The position numbers and the translations under genes are program-made. DNA of 64,000 bases from Propylenella binzhouense (GTDB taxonomy: Bacteria; Pseudomonadota; Alphaproteobacteria; Rhizobiales; Afifellaceae), in the NCBI RefSeq assembly GCF_009866965.1, contig NZ_SPKJ01000007.1, positions 1 to 64,000 on the forward strand. Direction: 5' to 3'. Of this stretch, positions 17,497 through 26,128 are shown piece after piece; position 1 is the first letter of the stretch, and each line of letters starts with the position of its first letter. The notes under the pieces were generated by a model. It saw only the letters and a list, made by a program, of their open reading frames with translations. It ran no database searches and was not told the DNA's origin.

Positions 17497-18414
17497 ATGC
17501 CCTACCTGACACGATCCGACAATCTGCCGGCAGGTGAACGCTTTCGGACTCTCGTCGAGAAGGGGTTCGTGCAGATTCCTGGCGCGCATAACGGAATGGC
17601 AGCCCTACAAGCGAAGAAGGAAGGCTTCGAAGCAGTCTACCTGTCGGGCGCCGCCATGACGGCCTCCATGGGATTCCCCGATGTCGGGCTGATCACGATC
17701 GATCAGGTCGTTTTCTTTCTGACACAGATTGCCCGCAGCAGCGGCCTGCCAGTACTCGTCGATGCCGATACCGGCTTCGGGGGCACCCTGAACACCATGC
17801 ACACCGTGCGCGCCTTCGAGGATGCCGGCGCCGGCGCCATTCAGATCGAGGATCAACTGCTTCCAAAGAAATGCGGCCATCTCAACGACAAGAAGCTCGT
17901 CGAGCCGCATGAAATGGCAGCGAAGGTTGCCGGGGCGGTCGCGGCGCGACGCTCCCTCTACGTGATCGCGCGTACTGACGCTGTAGCCAGTGAGGGACTG
18001 GATGCCGCCATCGAAAGAGCCAGGCTCTATGTCAAAGCGGGCGCTGACGCGATCTTTCCGGAAGCGCTGACGAGCGCCGACATGTTCCGTGAATTTTCGT
18101 CCCGGCTTCCCGGCGTACCGCTACTTGCCAACATGACGGAATTCGGCCGGACCCCTTTCTTCACGGCTGCGGAGTTCGAGGAGATGGGCTTCCGAATGGT
18201 GATTTGGCCGGTCTCGTCCCTCAGGGTAGCGAACAAGGCGCAGGAAAGGCTTTACGCGGCGCTGCGTCGTGATGGGAGCTCCGCCCTTGTGCTCGACCAA
18301 ATGCAGACTCGCGCCGAACTATACGACCTGATCGACCTGCGCGGATTCGAGGCGCTGGACAATTCGATCGCGGAGACCGTACTCCCATCGCTGAACAACC
18401 AGCACTTGGCTTAG
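17497..18414 (+). CDS. Isocitrate lyase/PEP mutase family C-C lyase (PrpB-like)
   Basis: 305-aa protein of the isocitrate lyase/PEP mutase superfamily, close in size to 2-methylisocitrate lyase. Metal- and substrate-binding DADTGFG is at 89-95, and IEDQLLPKKCGH with the catalytic Cys loop is at 117-128; VIARTDA follows. The KKCGH loop marks a true lyase rather than a mutase. It would split a 2-methylisocitrate- or 2,3-dimethylmalate-like acid into pyruvate or glyoxylate plus a dicarboxylate. It lies 12 bp after the PrpF-like gene and 6 bp before the ThDP enzyme, so the three may act in series. Confidence 0.87.
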   Translation: MPYLTRSDNLPAGERFRTLVEKGFVQIPGAHNGMAALQAKKEGFEAVYLSGAAMTASMGFPDVGLITIDQVVFFLTQIARSSGLPVLVDADTGFGGTLNTMHTVRAFEDAGAGAIQIEDQLLPKKCGHLNDKKLVEPHEMAAKVAGAVAARRSLYVIARTDAVASEGLDAAIERARLYVKAGADAIFPEALTSADMFREFSSRLPGVPLLANMTEFGRTPFFTAAEFEEMGFRMVIWPVSSLRVANKAQERLYAALRRDGSSALVLDQMQTRAELYDLIDLRGFEALDNSIAETVLPSLNNQHLA

Positions 18415-18420
18415 GGAAGC

Positions 18421-20091
18421 ATGCCCACTTCGGTTCCCATCTACGTCGATCTTGCGAAATGTTTTGCGACCGAAGGCGTCAAGGCTCACTTTGCACTGAT
18501 GGGCGACGGCAACATGCACTTTTTTACCGCCTTTAAGAATGTCGAAGGCGTCCAGTCTGTCTTCGTTCGTCATGAGCATTGCGCTTGCGCAATGGCTTCC
18601 GGCTACTACTGCGCGACCGGAAACCTACCGCTGGTATCCGTCTCGTGCGGACCAGCCCTGACCCAGATCATGACTGCACTCGTTACGGCTGCGCAGGCGC
18701 GGACGCCCATGGTCATCCTGGCGGGAGAAACACCACTTGGCGTAGGATGGCATCTGCAGGCCATTGAACAGAGGCCGTTCGTCGCGGCGAGCGACTGCAT
18801 TTACATCTCCGGGCACGACCCGCGCAGGATTCACGATTATGTCCGCGACGCAGTATTCCAGGCGCGCCGCCATCTTAAGCCCGTCGTCCTGGGCATTCCC
18901 TACGATCTCCAGCAACTGGCGGTCGAAGAGAAGCAGTACAGGCCTGCTCCGAAGCTGGCCATGCAACCGCCTGTCGACCCTGATCCATCACAGGTTCGTC
19001 TCGCCGCCGAGCGCCTTCGCTGTGCTTCGTTCCCAGTCGTTCTGGCCGGCCGGGGTGTCGTTCTTTCACAGGCCGAAAAGAGCGTCGAGCGCCTCGCGGA
19101 TAAGACAGGGGCGCTGCTGGCCACGACCCTGCCCATGCGTGGCCTGTTCGACCATCACCCCTTCTCGATCGGGATCGCCGGAGGCTATGCCCGAGATATC
19201 GCGCGCGAGATGGGTGAAAAGGCCGATTTCGTGGTGGCGATCGGGACGAGCCTCAATCCTTTCACCCTCGACCAGGGGAAGATGTTCCCGAAGGCAAGCG
19301 TCTTGAGCATTGACCTGGATCCCGCGATCGGCGCGATCCGTAATAATTTGGACGATGTCATCCTGATTGGGGATGCCAAGCTGGCTGTGGACGCCGTCAC
19401 GGCGGCACTGCCCGATGGCGCCGAGCCTGCCGATATCCGGTCCGCTTCCCTGGCCAGGCGGATCGCGGACGAACCTGCATATGGTGCGGCTTATCCGGTT
19501 GAACCTGGCGAACTCGATCCTCGCGAGGTGATCCACGAAATCGATGCCGTGATCCCCAAGACCTACGGCGTGGTCAGCGGCTCCGGTCACCAGTCCTATT
19601 TCCACACGGCAATGCGCAATCGCCGGCCGCACGATTATTATGGGATCAGGGAATTTGGAGCAATCGGCAATGGCATTTCCTATGCCGTAGGGGCCGCGTT
19701 AGCGAGAGGCGATGGTTCCGTCGTCCTCTTTGACGGGGATGGCAGCGCGCTGATGCATATCCAGGAACTGGAAACGATAGCCCGGCATCGCATCAAGCTG
19801 CTGATCTGCATCCTGAATGACGGGGGCTACGGTTCCGAGTTCCACAAGCTGCGGGCCGATGGGCTGGACGACAGCGGTGCCGTGTTCGGCCGTCCCAACT
19901 TCAAGGCCCTGGCTGAGGGCTTTGGATTGTGCGGCGCGACGGTTTCCGAGCCGGGTCAATTCCGTCAGCTCTTCGACGACTACCAGCGCCAGCCTCTGGC
20001 CACCGTCTGGGATATCCACATTTCGGACTGTGTGCTGACGCCCCGGATGCGTTCTTTCACGGCGCGACAAAGCGAGACCTGTGGTCGATGA
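18421..20091 (+). CDS. ThDP-dependent enzyme (acetolactate synthase/lyase-like)
   Basis: 556-aa thiamine diphosphate enzyme with three domains: Pyr (about 1-165), central (190-320) and PP (370-540). The N-terminal FALMGDGNM stretch is unusual and is shared with the paralogue at 43786-45447. The activating Glu is E52 (RHEHCACAMASGYY). The ThDP-Mg motif is GDGSALMHIQELE followed by LNDGGYGSEF. Family members include 2-hydroxyacyl-CoA lyase, oxalyl-CoA decarboxylase and acetolactate synthase; I cannot choose between them. Context among CoA genes favours 2-hydroxyacyl-CoA cleavage or 2-oxoacid decarboxylation. The start is the ATG 6 bp past the lyase stop. Confidence 0.88.
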   Translation: MPTSVPIYVDLAKCFATEGVKAHFALMGDGNMHFFTAFKNVEGVQSVFVRHEHCACAMASGYYCATGNLPLVSVSCGPALTQIMTALVTAAQARTPMVILAGETPLGVGWHLQAIEQRPFVAASDCIYISGHDPRRIHDYVRDAVFQARRHLKPVVLGIPYDLQQLAVEEKQYRPAPKLAMQPPVDPDPSQVRLAAERLRCASFPVVLAGRGVVLSQAEKSVERLADKTGALLATTLPMRGLFDHHPFSIGIAGGYARDIAREMGEKADFVVAIGTSLNPFTLDQGKMFPKASVLSIDLDPAIGAIRNNLDDVILIGDAKLAVDAVTAALPDGAEPADIRSASLARRIADEPAYGAAYPVEPGELDPREVIHEIDAVIPKTYGVVSGSGHQSYFHTAMRNRRPHDYYGIREFGAIGNGISYAVGAALARGDGSVVLFDGDGSALMHIQELETIARHRIKLLICILNDGGYGSEFHKLRADGLDDSGAVFGRPNFKALAEGFGLCGATVSEPGQFRQLFDDYQRQPLATVWDIHISDCVLTPRMRSFTARQSETCGR

Positions 20092-20176
20092 CCCTTGTTG
20101 GAAGTAATGGGCTGACTAGAAGGGCGCTCAAGCACTTTCCGGCGTGGCCGCCAGCTGGCGCCCGGCCCACCTTTTC

Positions 20177-20859
20177 CAAGCGTTTCTTTGACAATGCCAA
20201 TGTCGGCGGCGACGGGATTGTAGGGACGGTCGATGGCGGGTGGAACGTTGCGTTGCCGACGCTGAACTTCGAGCGGTTTCCGCCTGTCGCTCGCGCTCGG
20301 CCATGCGGGGCCGGCATGAAGGCCAATTCGAAAAGGCGGCCAGCGCGGCGGCTGCCGAACGAGGCCGTCTCGACCGTCAAACGGTCATTGGCCGGGCGTT
20401 TCCGCCGGCGCTTGCGGATTGGCCAAACACGGCAGACAGGCTCGAGGGCGCTGCCGTGGAGCAATGTATCGGGAAATGGCCGTCAACTACGCCAAGGCCA
20501 GGCATCAATTCGGCCAGACGGTCGGCAGCTTCTAGGCCATCAAGCACAAATGCGTCGATATGCTGGTGAAGGTCGCGGCCGCGCTGACCGCCGGCATGGC
20601 GGCGTCACTTCTGGACATGTCGGATCATGAACTGGCGCTCGCCGCCCACGTGGCCCGGTCGCATTGGAGCGACGCTTATCTCTGGTGTGCTTCCGAGTAC
20701 ATCCAGATTCAAGGCGGCATTGGATTCACGTCGGAGCATGACGCCCATCTCTACTTCCGGCGCGCCCAGGCTTCCGAGCTTCTGTTCGGTGACAGAGCCT
20801 ATCATCGCGTAGGCTTGGCGGACTTTCTGGTGAACAGAAAAAGCGAAAAGAGAATTTGA
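20177..20859 (+). pseudogene. Decayed acyl-CoA dehydrogenase
   Basis: Remnant of an acyl-CoA dehydrogenase in several frames. One frame (from about 20177) gives FFDNANVGGDGIVGTVDGGW and NVALPTLNFER, the middle beta-domain of the family. A different frame gives GAMYREMAVNYAKARHQFGQ, then TVGSF followed by TAG at 20533-20535 where homologues have Gln (CAG to TAG), then AIKHKCVDMLVKVAAAL and YIQIQGGIGFTSEHD to a TGA at 20857-20859. At least one frameshift, one nonsense mutation and loss of the N-terminal domain make it inactive. An intact acyl-CoA dehydrogenase gene 2.5 kb downstream may have taken over. Confidence 0.85.
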
Positions 20860-22031
20860 TGTCCCGTACAGCGCAAGCGTTCATCGCCGGAGCATTCGAG
20901 CATCCGAAGAGGAGCCTTCCCGACAAGACCGTCCCGCAGATCCATGCCGAGGTCGCGGTGGGAGCGCTCAATGACGCCGGTCTCAGCCTGCGCGATGTGG
21001 ACGCCTTCTTCTGCGCCGGCGATGCGCCGGGCTTCGGCGGCATATCGATGGCAGAGTATCTCGGGCTTAAGCTGTCGTACATCGATTCCACAGACACTGG
21101 CGGATCATCCTATCTGGCGCATATCGGCCATGCTCGCGCGGCGATCGCGCAGGGCAAATGCAGCGTCGCCCTCATCACGCTCGCTGGAAAGGCCAGAGAA
21201 AGCGCCAAGGCCAAGGGCAGTGTCCAGACGCTGAGGGACGATGCGCCTGAATATGGGTTCGAAGACGTTTTCGGCACGTCGATTGCTGGCAAATATGCGC
21301 TCTGTGCAAAACGGCACATGCATGAATTTGGCACGACAAGTGAGCAACTTGCCGAGATAAAGGTCGCAGCGTCCGTTCACGCACAACACAATGAGAATGC
21401 ATTCCTTCGCAAGGTAGTCACCATCGAAGATGTGCTTTCCTCGCCGATGATAAGCGATCCGCTTCACCGGCTTGATTGCTGTGTGGTGACGGATGGTGGC
21501 GGCGCGCTCGTAGTGGTCAGTCCGGAGGTCGCGCGGGCTCTTCCGCGACGTTGCGTGAAGGTTCTCGGGCACGGTGAAGCTATTAAACATGCCGATGTGG
21601 GACGCCTTGACCTTACCCATACCGGGGCGGTCTGGTCCGGTCCGAGAGCCTTCGCCGAAGCGCGCTTGACGCCGGACGACATCGACTATGCCTCGATCTA
21701 CGACTCTTTCACTATCACGGTGCTGATGACGCTGGAAGATCTGGGCTTTTGCAAGAAGGGTGAAGGCGGACGCTTCGTCTTGGACGGTAACCTGATTTCG
21801 GGCGTGGGCAAGCTGCCCTTCAACACGGATGGCGGCGGGCTTTGCAATAACCACCCGAGAAATCGCGGCGGCATGACCAAGGTGATCGAAGCTGTCCGTC
21901 AGCTTCGCGGCGAGGCGCATCCTGCGGTGCAAGTGCCGGATTGCCGGCTGGCGCTGGCGCATGGAACCGGCGGCTCGATTTCCACCCGAATGGGCAGTGT
22001 AACGTTGCTGCTGGGCAGTGAGGACGCATGA
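20859..22031 (+). CDS. Thiolase-like protein lacking the catalytic Cys (aldolase candidate)
   Basis: 390-aa thiolase-superfamily protein of the SCP2/lipid-transfer type. At the position of the usual CxSG nucleophile it reads STDTGGSSY, with no Cys. It keeps DYASIYDSFTITV, with the Tyr-Asp pair of the aldolase subgroup, and ends with the CNNHPRNRGG and QLRGEAHPAVQV segments. Together with the adjoining DUF35 gene (4-bp overlap) it matches Ltp2-ChsH2 of steroid side-chain degradation, which catalyses retro-aldol cleavage, and the BbsB-BbsA pair. The substrate is probably a branched or tertiary 3-hydroxyacyl-CoA. The ATG overlaps the stop of the dehydrogenase remnant. Confidence 0.85.
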   Translation: MSRTAQAFIAGAFEHPKRSLPDKTVPQIHAEVAVGALNDAGLSLRDVDAFFCAGDAPGFGGISMAEYLGLKLSYIDSTDTGGSSYLAHIGHARAAIAQGKCSVALITLAGKARESAKAKGSVQTLRDDAPEYGFEDVFGTSIAGKYALCAKRHMHEFGTTSEQLAEIKVAASVHAQHNENAFLRKVVTIEDVLSSPMISDPLHRLDCCVVTDGGGALVVVSPEVARALPRRCVKVLGHGEAIKHADVGRLDLTHTGAVWSGPRAFAEARLTPDDIDYASIYDSFTITVLMTLEDLGFCKKGEGGRFVLDGNLISGVGKLPFNTDGGGLCNNHPRNRGGMTKVIEAVRQLRGEAHPAVQVPDCRLALAHGTGGSISTRMGSVTLLLGSEDA

Positions 22032-22447
22032 CCGAAAAGCTACCTTCTCCCGACCCGCTTATCTCGCTGGAAACGCAGCCCTTCTGGGATGCAACCGCCA
22101 AGGGAGAGCTGAGGATCTGCCGTTGTCGGCAGTGTCGCTCCTACATTTGGTATCCTCGGTCGATCTGTCCGTTCTGCATGGCGGAGGATTGTGAGCTTGT
22201 TCCCGCCTCAGGCGGTGGAACCATCTATTCCTTCACCATCACGCGCCGCGGAAGTGGAGCCTACAAGGACAGCGGCCCCTATGTCCTGGCCTATGTCGAG
22301 CTAGACGAGGGGCCACGGGTCATGACGAACATAGTCGGCATCGCCCCGGACGAAGTCAGGATCGGAAGCCGCGTCGGGGTGACCTTCGATCCTGCCGAGG
22401 AGAGGGGGTGGTCGCTGCCCCGCTTCGCGCCTGAAACTGTGGCATGA
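22028..22447 (+). CDS. DUF35 zinc-ribbon/OB-fold partner protein
   Basis: 139-aa protein with an N-terminal helix and Cys4 zinc ribbon (CRQCRSYIWYPRSICPFC, about residues 33-51), then an OB-fold with IYSFTITRRGSGAYKDSGPY and YVLAYVELDEGPRVMTNIVG. Proteins of this family bind thiolase-like enzymes and complete their acyl-CoA site (ChsH2 C-terminal domain, BbsA). It starts inside the thiolase-like gene by an ATGA overlap, so the two are made in equal amounts and most likely form one complex. Confidence 0.9.
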   Translation: MTEKLPSPDPLISLETQPFWDATAKGELRICRCRQCRSYIWYPRSICPFCMAEDCELVPASGGGTIYSFTITRRGSGAYKDSGPYVLAYVELDEGPRVMTNIVGIAPDEVRIGSRVGVTFDPAEERGWSLPRFAPETVA

Positions 22448-23168
22448 GGGAGGGCTCGTTCCGGTTCCCATCGAGCGCGAGCACGTCTTTATCTACGCCC
22501 GAGCCGGTGGCGAGGCGACAGAAACGGCCATCGAGAGCGGTGCCGATCTGACAATACCGCCTGGTTCCTGGCCGCATGGCGCACTTCGATCCGCACTCGC
22601 ATCTGCGGCCCATGCAGAAGAGCCCTGGGCAGGATCGGGCGCCACGGACAGCGGCGTGGACAGGAATCAGCGCAGCCCATGGCTTGCGGCCGAGCGGGGT
22701 TACGAATACCTTCCGGCCGATCCGGACCGGAGATGCGCTCAGCGCCGAGACGCGTCCTGGTCGCAAATGGCAGAAACGGGGCCGCAAGGGCACTTGTGTC
22801 CGCCTCACCGCCCGCAGCTTGTCCAGTTCGCCGGGGCGTCCGGTGACTACCGACGCGATCCACACGGACGAAGTCTTTGCGACGAGAGCCGCCAACCTGC
22901 GCCGCGTGATGGCTCATGGCAGTTGAACACGGGCATGGCGTGGCGTGCGGTGCAGAACGCGTCGGCGACGATGCTATCCGCAAAATTCGACGTTTCGTTT
23001 CCTCGGCTCGGTCTGGCCGGGAGGCAGTCTCGACGCCGTGGTCAACGGTCGTCGCTGTGGTCGAGAATTCATCCACCCCGCCCCAAAGCTCTCACTTCAC
23101 GCATTGAACCGGAAGAAGGGGAGGGTGTGCTTTCAGGCACCTGCGTCGTGACATTTGCAAGGAACTGA
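22448..23168 (+). pseudogene. Decayed two-domain MaoC/FAS1-like dehydratase
   Basis: No intact frame, but successive frames give hot-dog dehydratase segments in the right order: VPIEREHVFIYARAGGEAT (start of a FAS1-like domain), NTFRPIRTGDALSAETR followed by KRGRKG (first-domain end), then around 22980-23040 pieces of IRKFDV and FRFLGSVWPGGSLD in neighbouring frames, and finally GEGVLSGTCVVTF before a TGA near 23166. At least three frameshifts are needed to join them. The gene would have hydrated an enoyl-CoA. The enoyl-CoA hydratase at 8427-9194 may substitute. The identification comes from pattern recognition only. Confidence 0.6.
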
Positions 23169-23352
23169 GCGGCACTCTTCCCAATGTAGCCGAAAACGGG
23201 ATGTGCAGCTGTGACGTATACTCACAAGTAGTGTTCCCAGCTTTTGGTTCCAGCCCCCCAGCAACGCCGATACTATCAGCCTACCGATCGATCAAAGTCG
23301 CGTAGCGACCGCGGTTGATCGACCCGACACTCACGGGAGCAGGCAACGATTC

Positions 23353-24519
23353 ATGAATTTCTCCCCGACGGACGATCACTTGCAGATCCGGGAAGCGGTT
23401 GCCCAGATATGCGTGAAGTTTCCCGCCGAATACTGGCTGGAAAAGGACAAGAACGGTGGTTTCCCGCATGACTTTCACAAAGCGTTCGCGGATGCCGGCT
23501 GGCTGGGGATCGCCATGCCCGCGGAATATGGCGGCGCGGGCCTCGGCATAAGCGAGGCGGCGGTGCTCATGGAGGCTATCGTCGCCTCCGGCGCCGGGCT
23601 TTCGGGGGCGTCGGCCGTCCATTTCAATATTTTCGGCCTGCATCCCGTCGTAGTGTTCGGAACGCCCGAGCAAAAAGCCCGCTGGCTTCCGCCGCTGATC
23701 GCGGGAGAGCACAAGGCGTGCTTCGCGGTGACGGAGCCCAATACGGGCCTGAATACGCTTAAGCTGAAGACATTCGCTCGCAGAGAGGGCGACCGCTACA
23801 TCGTCAATGGCCAGAAGGTTTGGATATCGACGGCGCAAGTCGCCAATAGGATTTTGCTCCTGGCACGCACCACGGCAATCGAGGAGTGCGAAAAGCCGTC
23901 TTTGGGCCTGTCGTTGTTTTACACGGATTTTGACCGTTCGAAGATCGAGGCTCGCGAAATCGACAAGATGGGACGCAAGGCTGTCGATTCGAACCAACTC
24001 TTTATCGACGGCCTCGAGATTCCGATCGAAGACCGCATCGGCGAGGAAGGCAAGGGCTTCCAGTACATCCTGCACGGCATGAATCCGGAGCGTGTCCTCG
24101 TGTCGGCCGAAGCCATCGGGCTTGGACGCGTCGCTTTGGACCGCGCTGCAAACTATGCGCGGGAACGCATCGTTTTCGATCGTCCCATCGGCAAGAACCA
24201 GAGCATCCAGCATCCTCTCGCCGAACGGTGGATCGACGTGGAGGCGGGCTCGCTGCTCTACCAGAAGGCGGACTGGCTGTACGATAACGATAGGCCGTGC
24301 GGCGCGGAAGCCAACGCAGCCAAGTTCTTCTGCTGTGAGGCGGGATACCGAGCCTGCGAGACCGCGATAGCGACGCATGGCGGCATGGGATACGCCAAGG
24401 AGTATCACGTTGAGCGATACTTCCGGGAGGCCATGATCTCCCGTCTCGCACCGGTTTCGCCGCAACTCGTGCTGTCGTTCATCGCCGAGCGTGTTCTCGG
24501 TATGCCCAAGTCTTACTGA
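23353..24519 (+). CDS. Acyl-CoA dehydrogenase
   Basis: 388-aa flavoenzyme with the full three-domain acyl-CoA dehydrogenase layout. The N-terminal helical domain has WLGIAMPAEYGGAGLG, the beta domain CFAVTEPNTGLNT and VNGQKVWIS, and the C-terminal domain ATHGGMGYAKEYHVERYFRE, whose Glu-Tyr lies where several subfamilies keep the catalytic base. It should introduce a 2,3 double bond and pass electrons to ETF, whose genes follow at 26129. The ATG has no strong ribosome binding site. It is preceded by about 900 bp of decayed sequence, so it may have its own promoter. Confidence 0.93.
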   Translation: MNFSPTDDHLQIREAVAQICVKFPAEYWLEKDKNGGFPHDFHKAFADAGWLGIAMPAEYGGAGLGISEAAVLMEAIVASGAGLSGASAVHFNIFGLHPVVVFGTPEQKARWLPPLIAGEHKACFAVTEPNTGLNTLKLKTFARREGDRYIVNGQKVWISTAQVANRILLLARTTAIEECEKPSLGLSLFYTDFDRSKIEAREIDKMGRKAVDSNQLFIDGLEIPIEDRIGEEGKGFQYILHGMNPERVLVSAEAIGLGRVALDRAANYARERIVFDRPIGKNQSIQHPLAERWIDVEAGSLLYQKADWLYDNDRPCGAEANAAKFFCCEAGYRACETAIATHGGMGYAKEYHVERYFREAMISRLAPVSPQLVLSFIAERVLGMPKSY

Positions 24520-24578
24520 GCGCAAGAGCCTGCAGACTGAAAAGATTGCACTTGTTCGCGCGACGTTAGGAGGAAAAT

Positions 24579-26087
24579 ATGTCCGACTATGATGTCATTG
24601 TGGTTGGAGCGGGCAATGCCGCGCTTTGTGCTGCTCTTTCGGCAGCTGAAAACGGCTCCAGCGTTCTCGTTCTGGAGAAAGCGCCCGAGGATGAGCGGGG
24701 TGGCAATTCCTATTTTACGGCGGGGGGCTTCAGGTTTGCCCATGACGGCCTTGAGGACGTTCAGCGGGACGTGTTGGTGGACCTGTCCGAGACCGAGAGA
24801 AACCAGATCATCTTGCCGTCGCACAGCAGACAATTCTTCTACGATCAGCTCATGGAAGTCACTCAGTATCAGTCGGACGAAGATCTGGCTTGGGTGCTGA
24901 TCGACCGCTCCCGCCCCACGATGGGTTGGCTTCGCAGCCATGGCATTCGTTTCGTTCCCATGTATGGACGTCAGTCCTATCTGGTCGAGGGCAAGCACCA
25001 TTTCTATGGTGGCGTGAACATCGAGGCCGTCGGAGGCGGCGCGGGGCTAGTGGAGGCGGAAATCGCACGGGCGCAGGTTCTGGGCGTGGAAATCCGCTAC
25101 GCCACCGCCGCGATCGAGCTCCTCCAGAAGGATGATCGCACCGTGACCGGGGTCAGGGTGCGTGGTCGTGACGGCTATTCCGAAATCTCTGCCAAGGCCG
25201 TCATCCTGGCCTGCGGGGGCTTTGAATCGAACCCGGAGATGCGCGTTCGTTATCTCGGGCCGGGCTGGGATCTCTGTCGAGTGCGCGGTACTCGCCACAA
25301 TATGGGTGAAGGCATTCAGATGGCGCTCGCGATCGGGGCTCGGCCCTATGGAAATTGGTCGAGCTGTCACGCATGCGAATGGGACATCTCGGCCCCACCC
25401 TATGGCGACCGCTGGGTGCTAGACAATTTCCAGAAGCATTCCTATCCACTCGGCATCATGGTCAACATCAATGGCGAGCGTTTCCTCGACGAAGGCGAGG
25501 ATTACAGGAACCTGACCTACGCCAAGTTTGGCCGCGAGATCATGAAACAGCCCCGGCGCACGGCGATCCAGATTTTCGACCAGAAGACGGTTGGTATGCT
25601 GCGGGACGAATATCGCATCAAGCAGGTCACAAAGGTCGAGGCCGATACCATCGCAGGGTTGGCTGAAGCGCTGGAGGTTGACCCGGTGACGCTCGAACGC
25701 ACCGTCAAAGCATTCAATGCTGCCTGCGGGTCTGAGACGTTCAACCCTGCGGTGCTGGACGGAAAGTCGGCGCATGGCATCGTACCGCCGAAGTCGAACT
25801 GGGCACTGCCGCTCGACAAGCCGCCCTTCGTTGCCTTCACCACCACCACAGGAATTACCTTCACTTTCGGCGGGCTACAGATCAACACAAAGGGTGAAGT
25901 CCAGGACATGACCGACCAGTCAATTCCCGGGCTTTATGCCGCCGGCGAACTCGTTGGAGGTCTGTTTTATGAGAATTATCCCGGCGGCACCGGCCTAATG
26001 TCGGGCTCAGTTTTCGGGAAGCTTGCAGGAGAGAGCGCTGCCGCCTGGGCCAAAAAGTCGGACCCCGAGCGTGTAGAAGCAGCTTAA
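24579..26087 (+). CDS. TcuA-like FAD-dependent dehydrogenase
   Basis: 502-aa flavoprotein of the fumarate reductase/succinate dehydrogenase group, closest by motif to tricarballylate dehydrogenase TcuA. The FAD site is VVGAGNAALCAALSAAENG at the N-terminus, followed by ERGGNSYFTAGGFRFAH, which is typical of TcuA. ERFLDEGEDYRN is in the capping domain, and the C-terminal FAD segment is FTFGGLQINTKGEV and GLYAAGELVGG. TcuA oxidises tricarballylate to cis-aconitate, which fits a tricarboxylate transporter and a PrpF-like isomerase in the same cluster. The TcuB electron acceptor is absent. A 3-ketosteroid-dehydrogenase-like activity is an alternative. The start has a GGAGGA box. Confidence 0.82.
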   Translation: MSDYDVIVVGAGNAALCAALSAAENGSSVLVLEKAPEDERGGNSYFTAGGFRFAHDGLEDVQRDVLVDLSETERNQIILPSHSRQFFYDQLMEVTQYQSDEDLAWVLIDRSRPTMGWLRSHGIRFVPMYGRQSYLVEGKHHFYGGVNIEAVGGGAGLVEAEIARAQVLGVEIRYATAAIELLQKDDRTVTGVRVRGRDGYSEISAKAVILACGGFESNPEMRVRYLGPGWDLCRVRGTRHNMGEGIQMALAIGARPYGNWSSCHACEWDISAPPYGDRWVLDNFQKHSYPLGIMVNINGERFLDEGEDYRNLTYAKFGREIMKQPRRTAIQIFDQKTVGMLRDEYRIKQVTKVEADTIAGLAEALEVDPVTLERTVKAFNAACGSETFNPAVLDGKSAHGIVPPKSNWALPLDKPPFVAFTTTTGITFTFGGLQINTKGEVQDMTDQSIPGLYAAGELVGGLFYENYPGGTGLMSGSVFGKLAGESAAAWAKKSDPERVEAA

Positions 26088-26128
26088 CGAAGACTATCAA
26101 GTTCAACGCCCTGTTTTGAGGACGCTCA

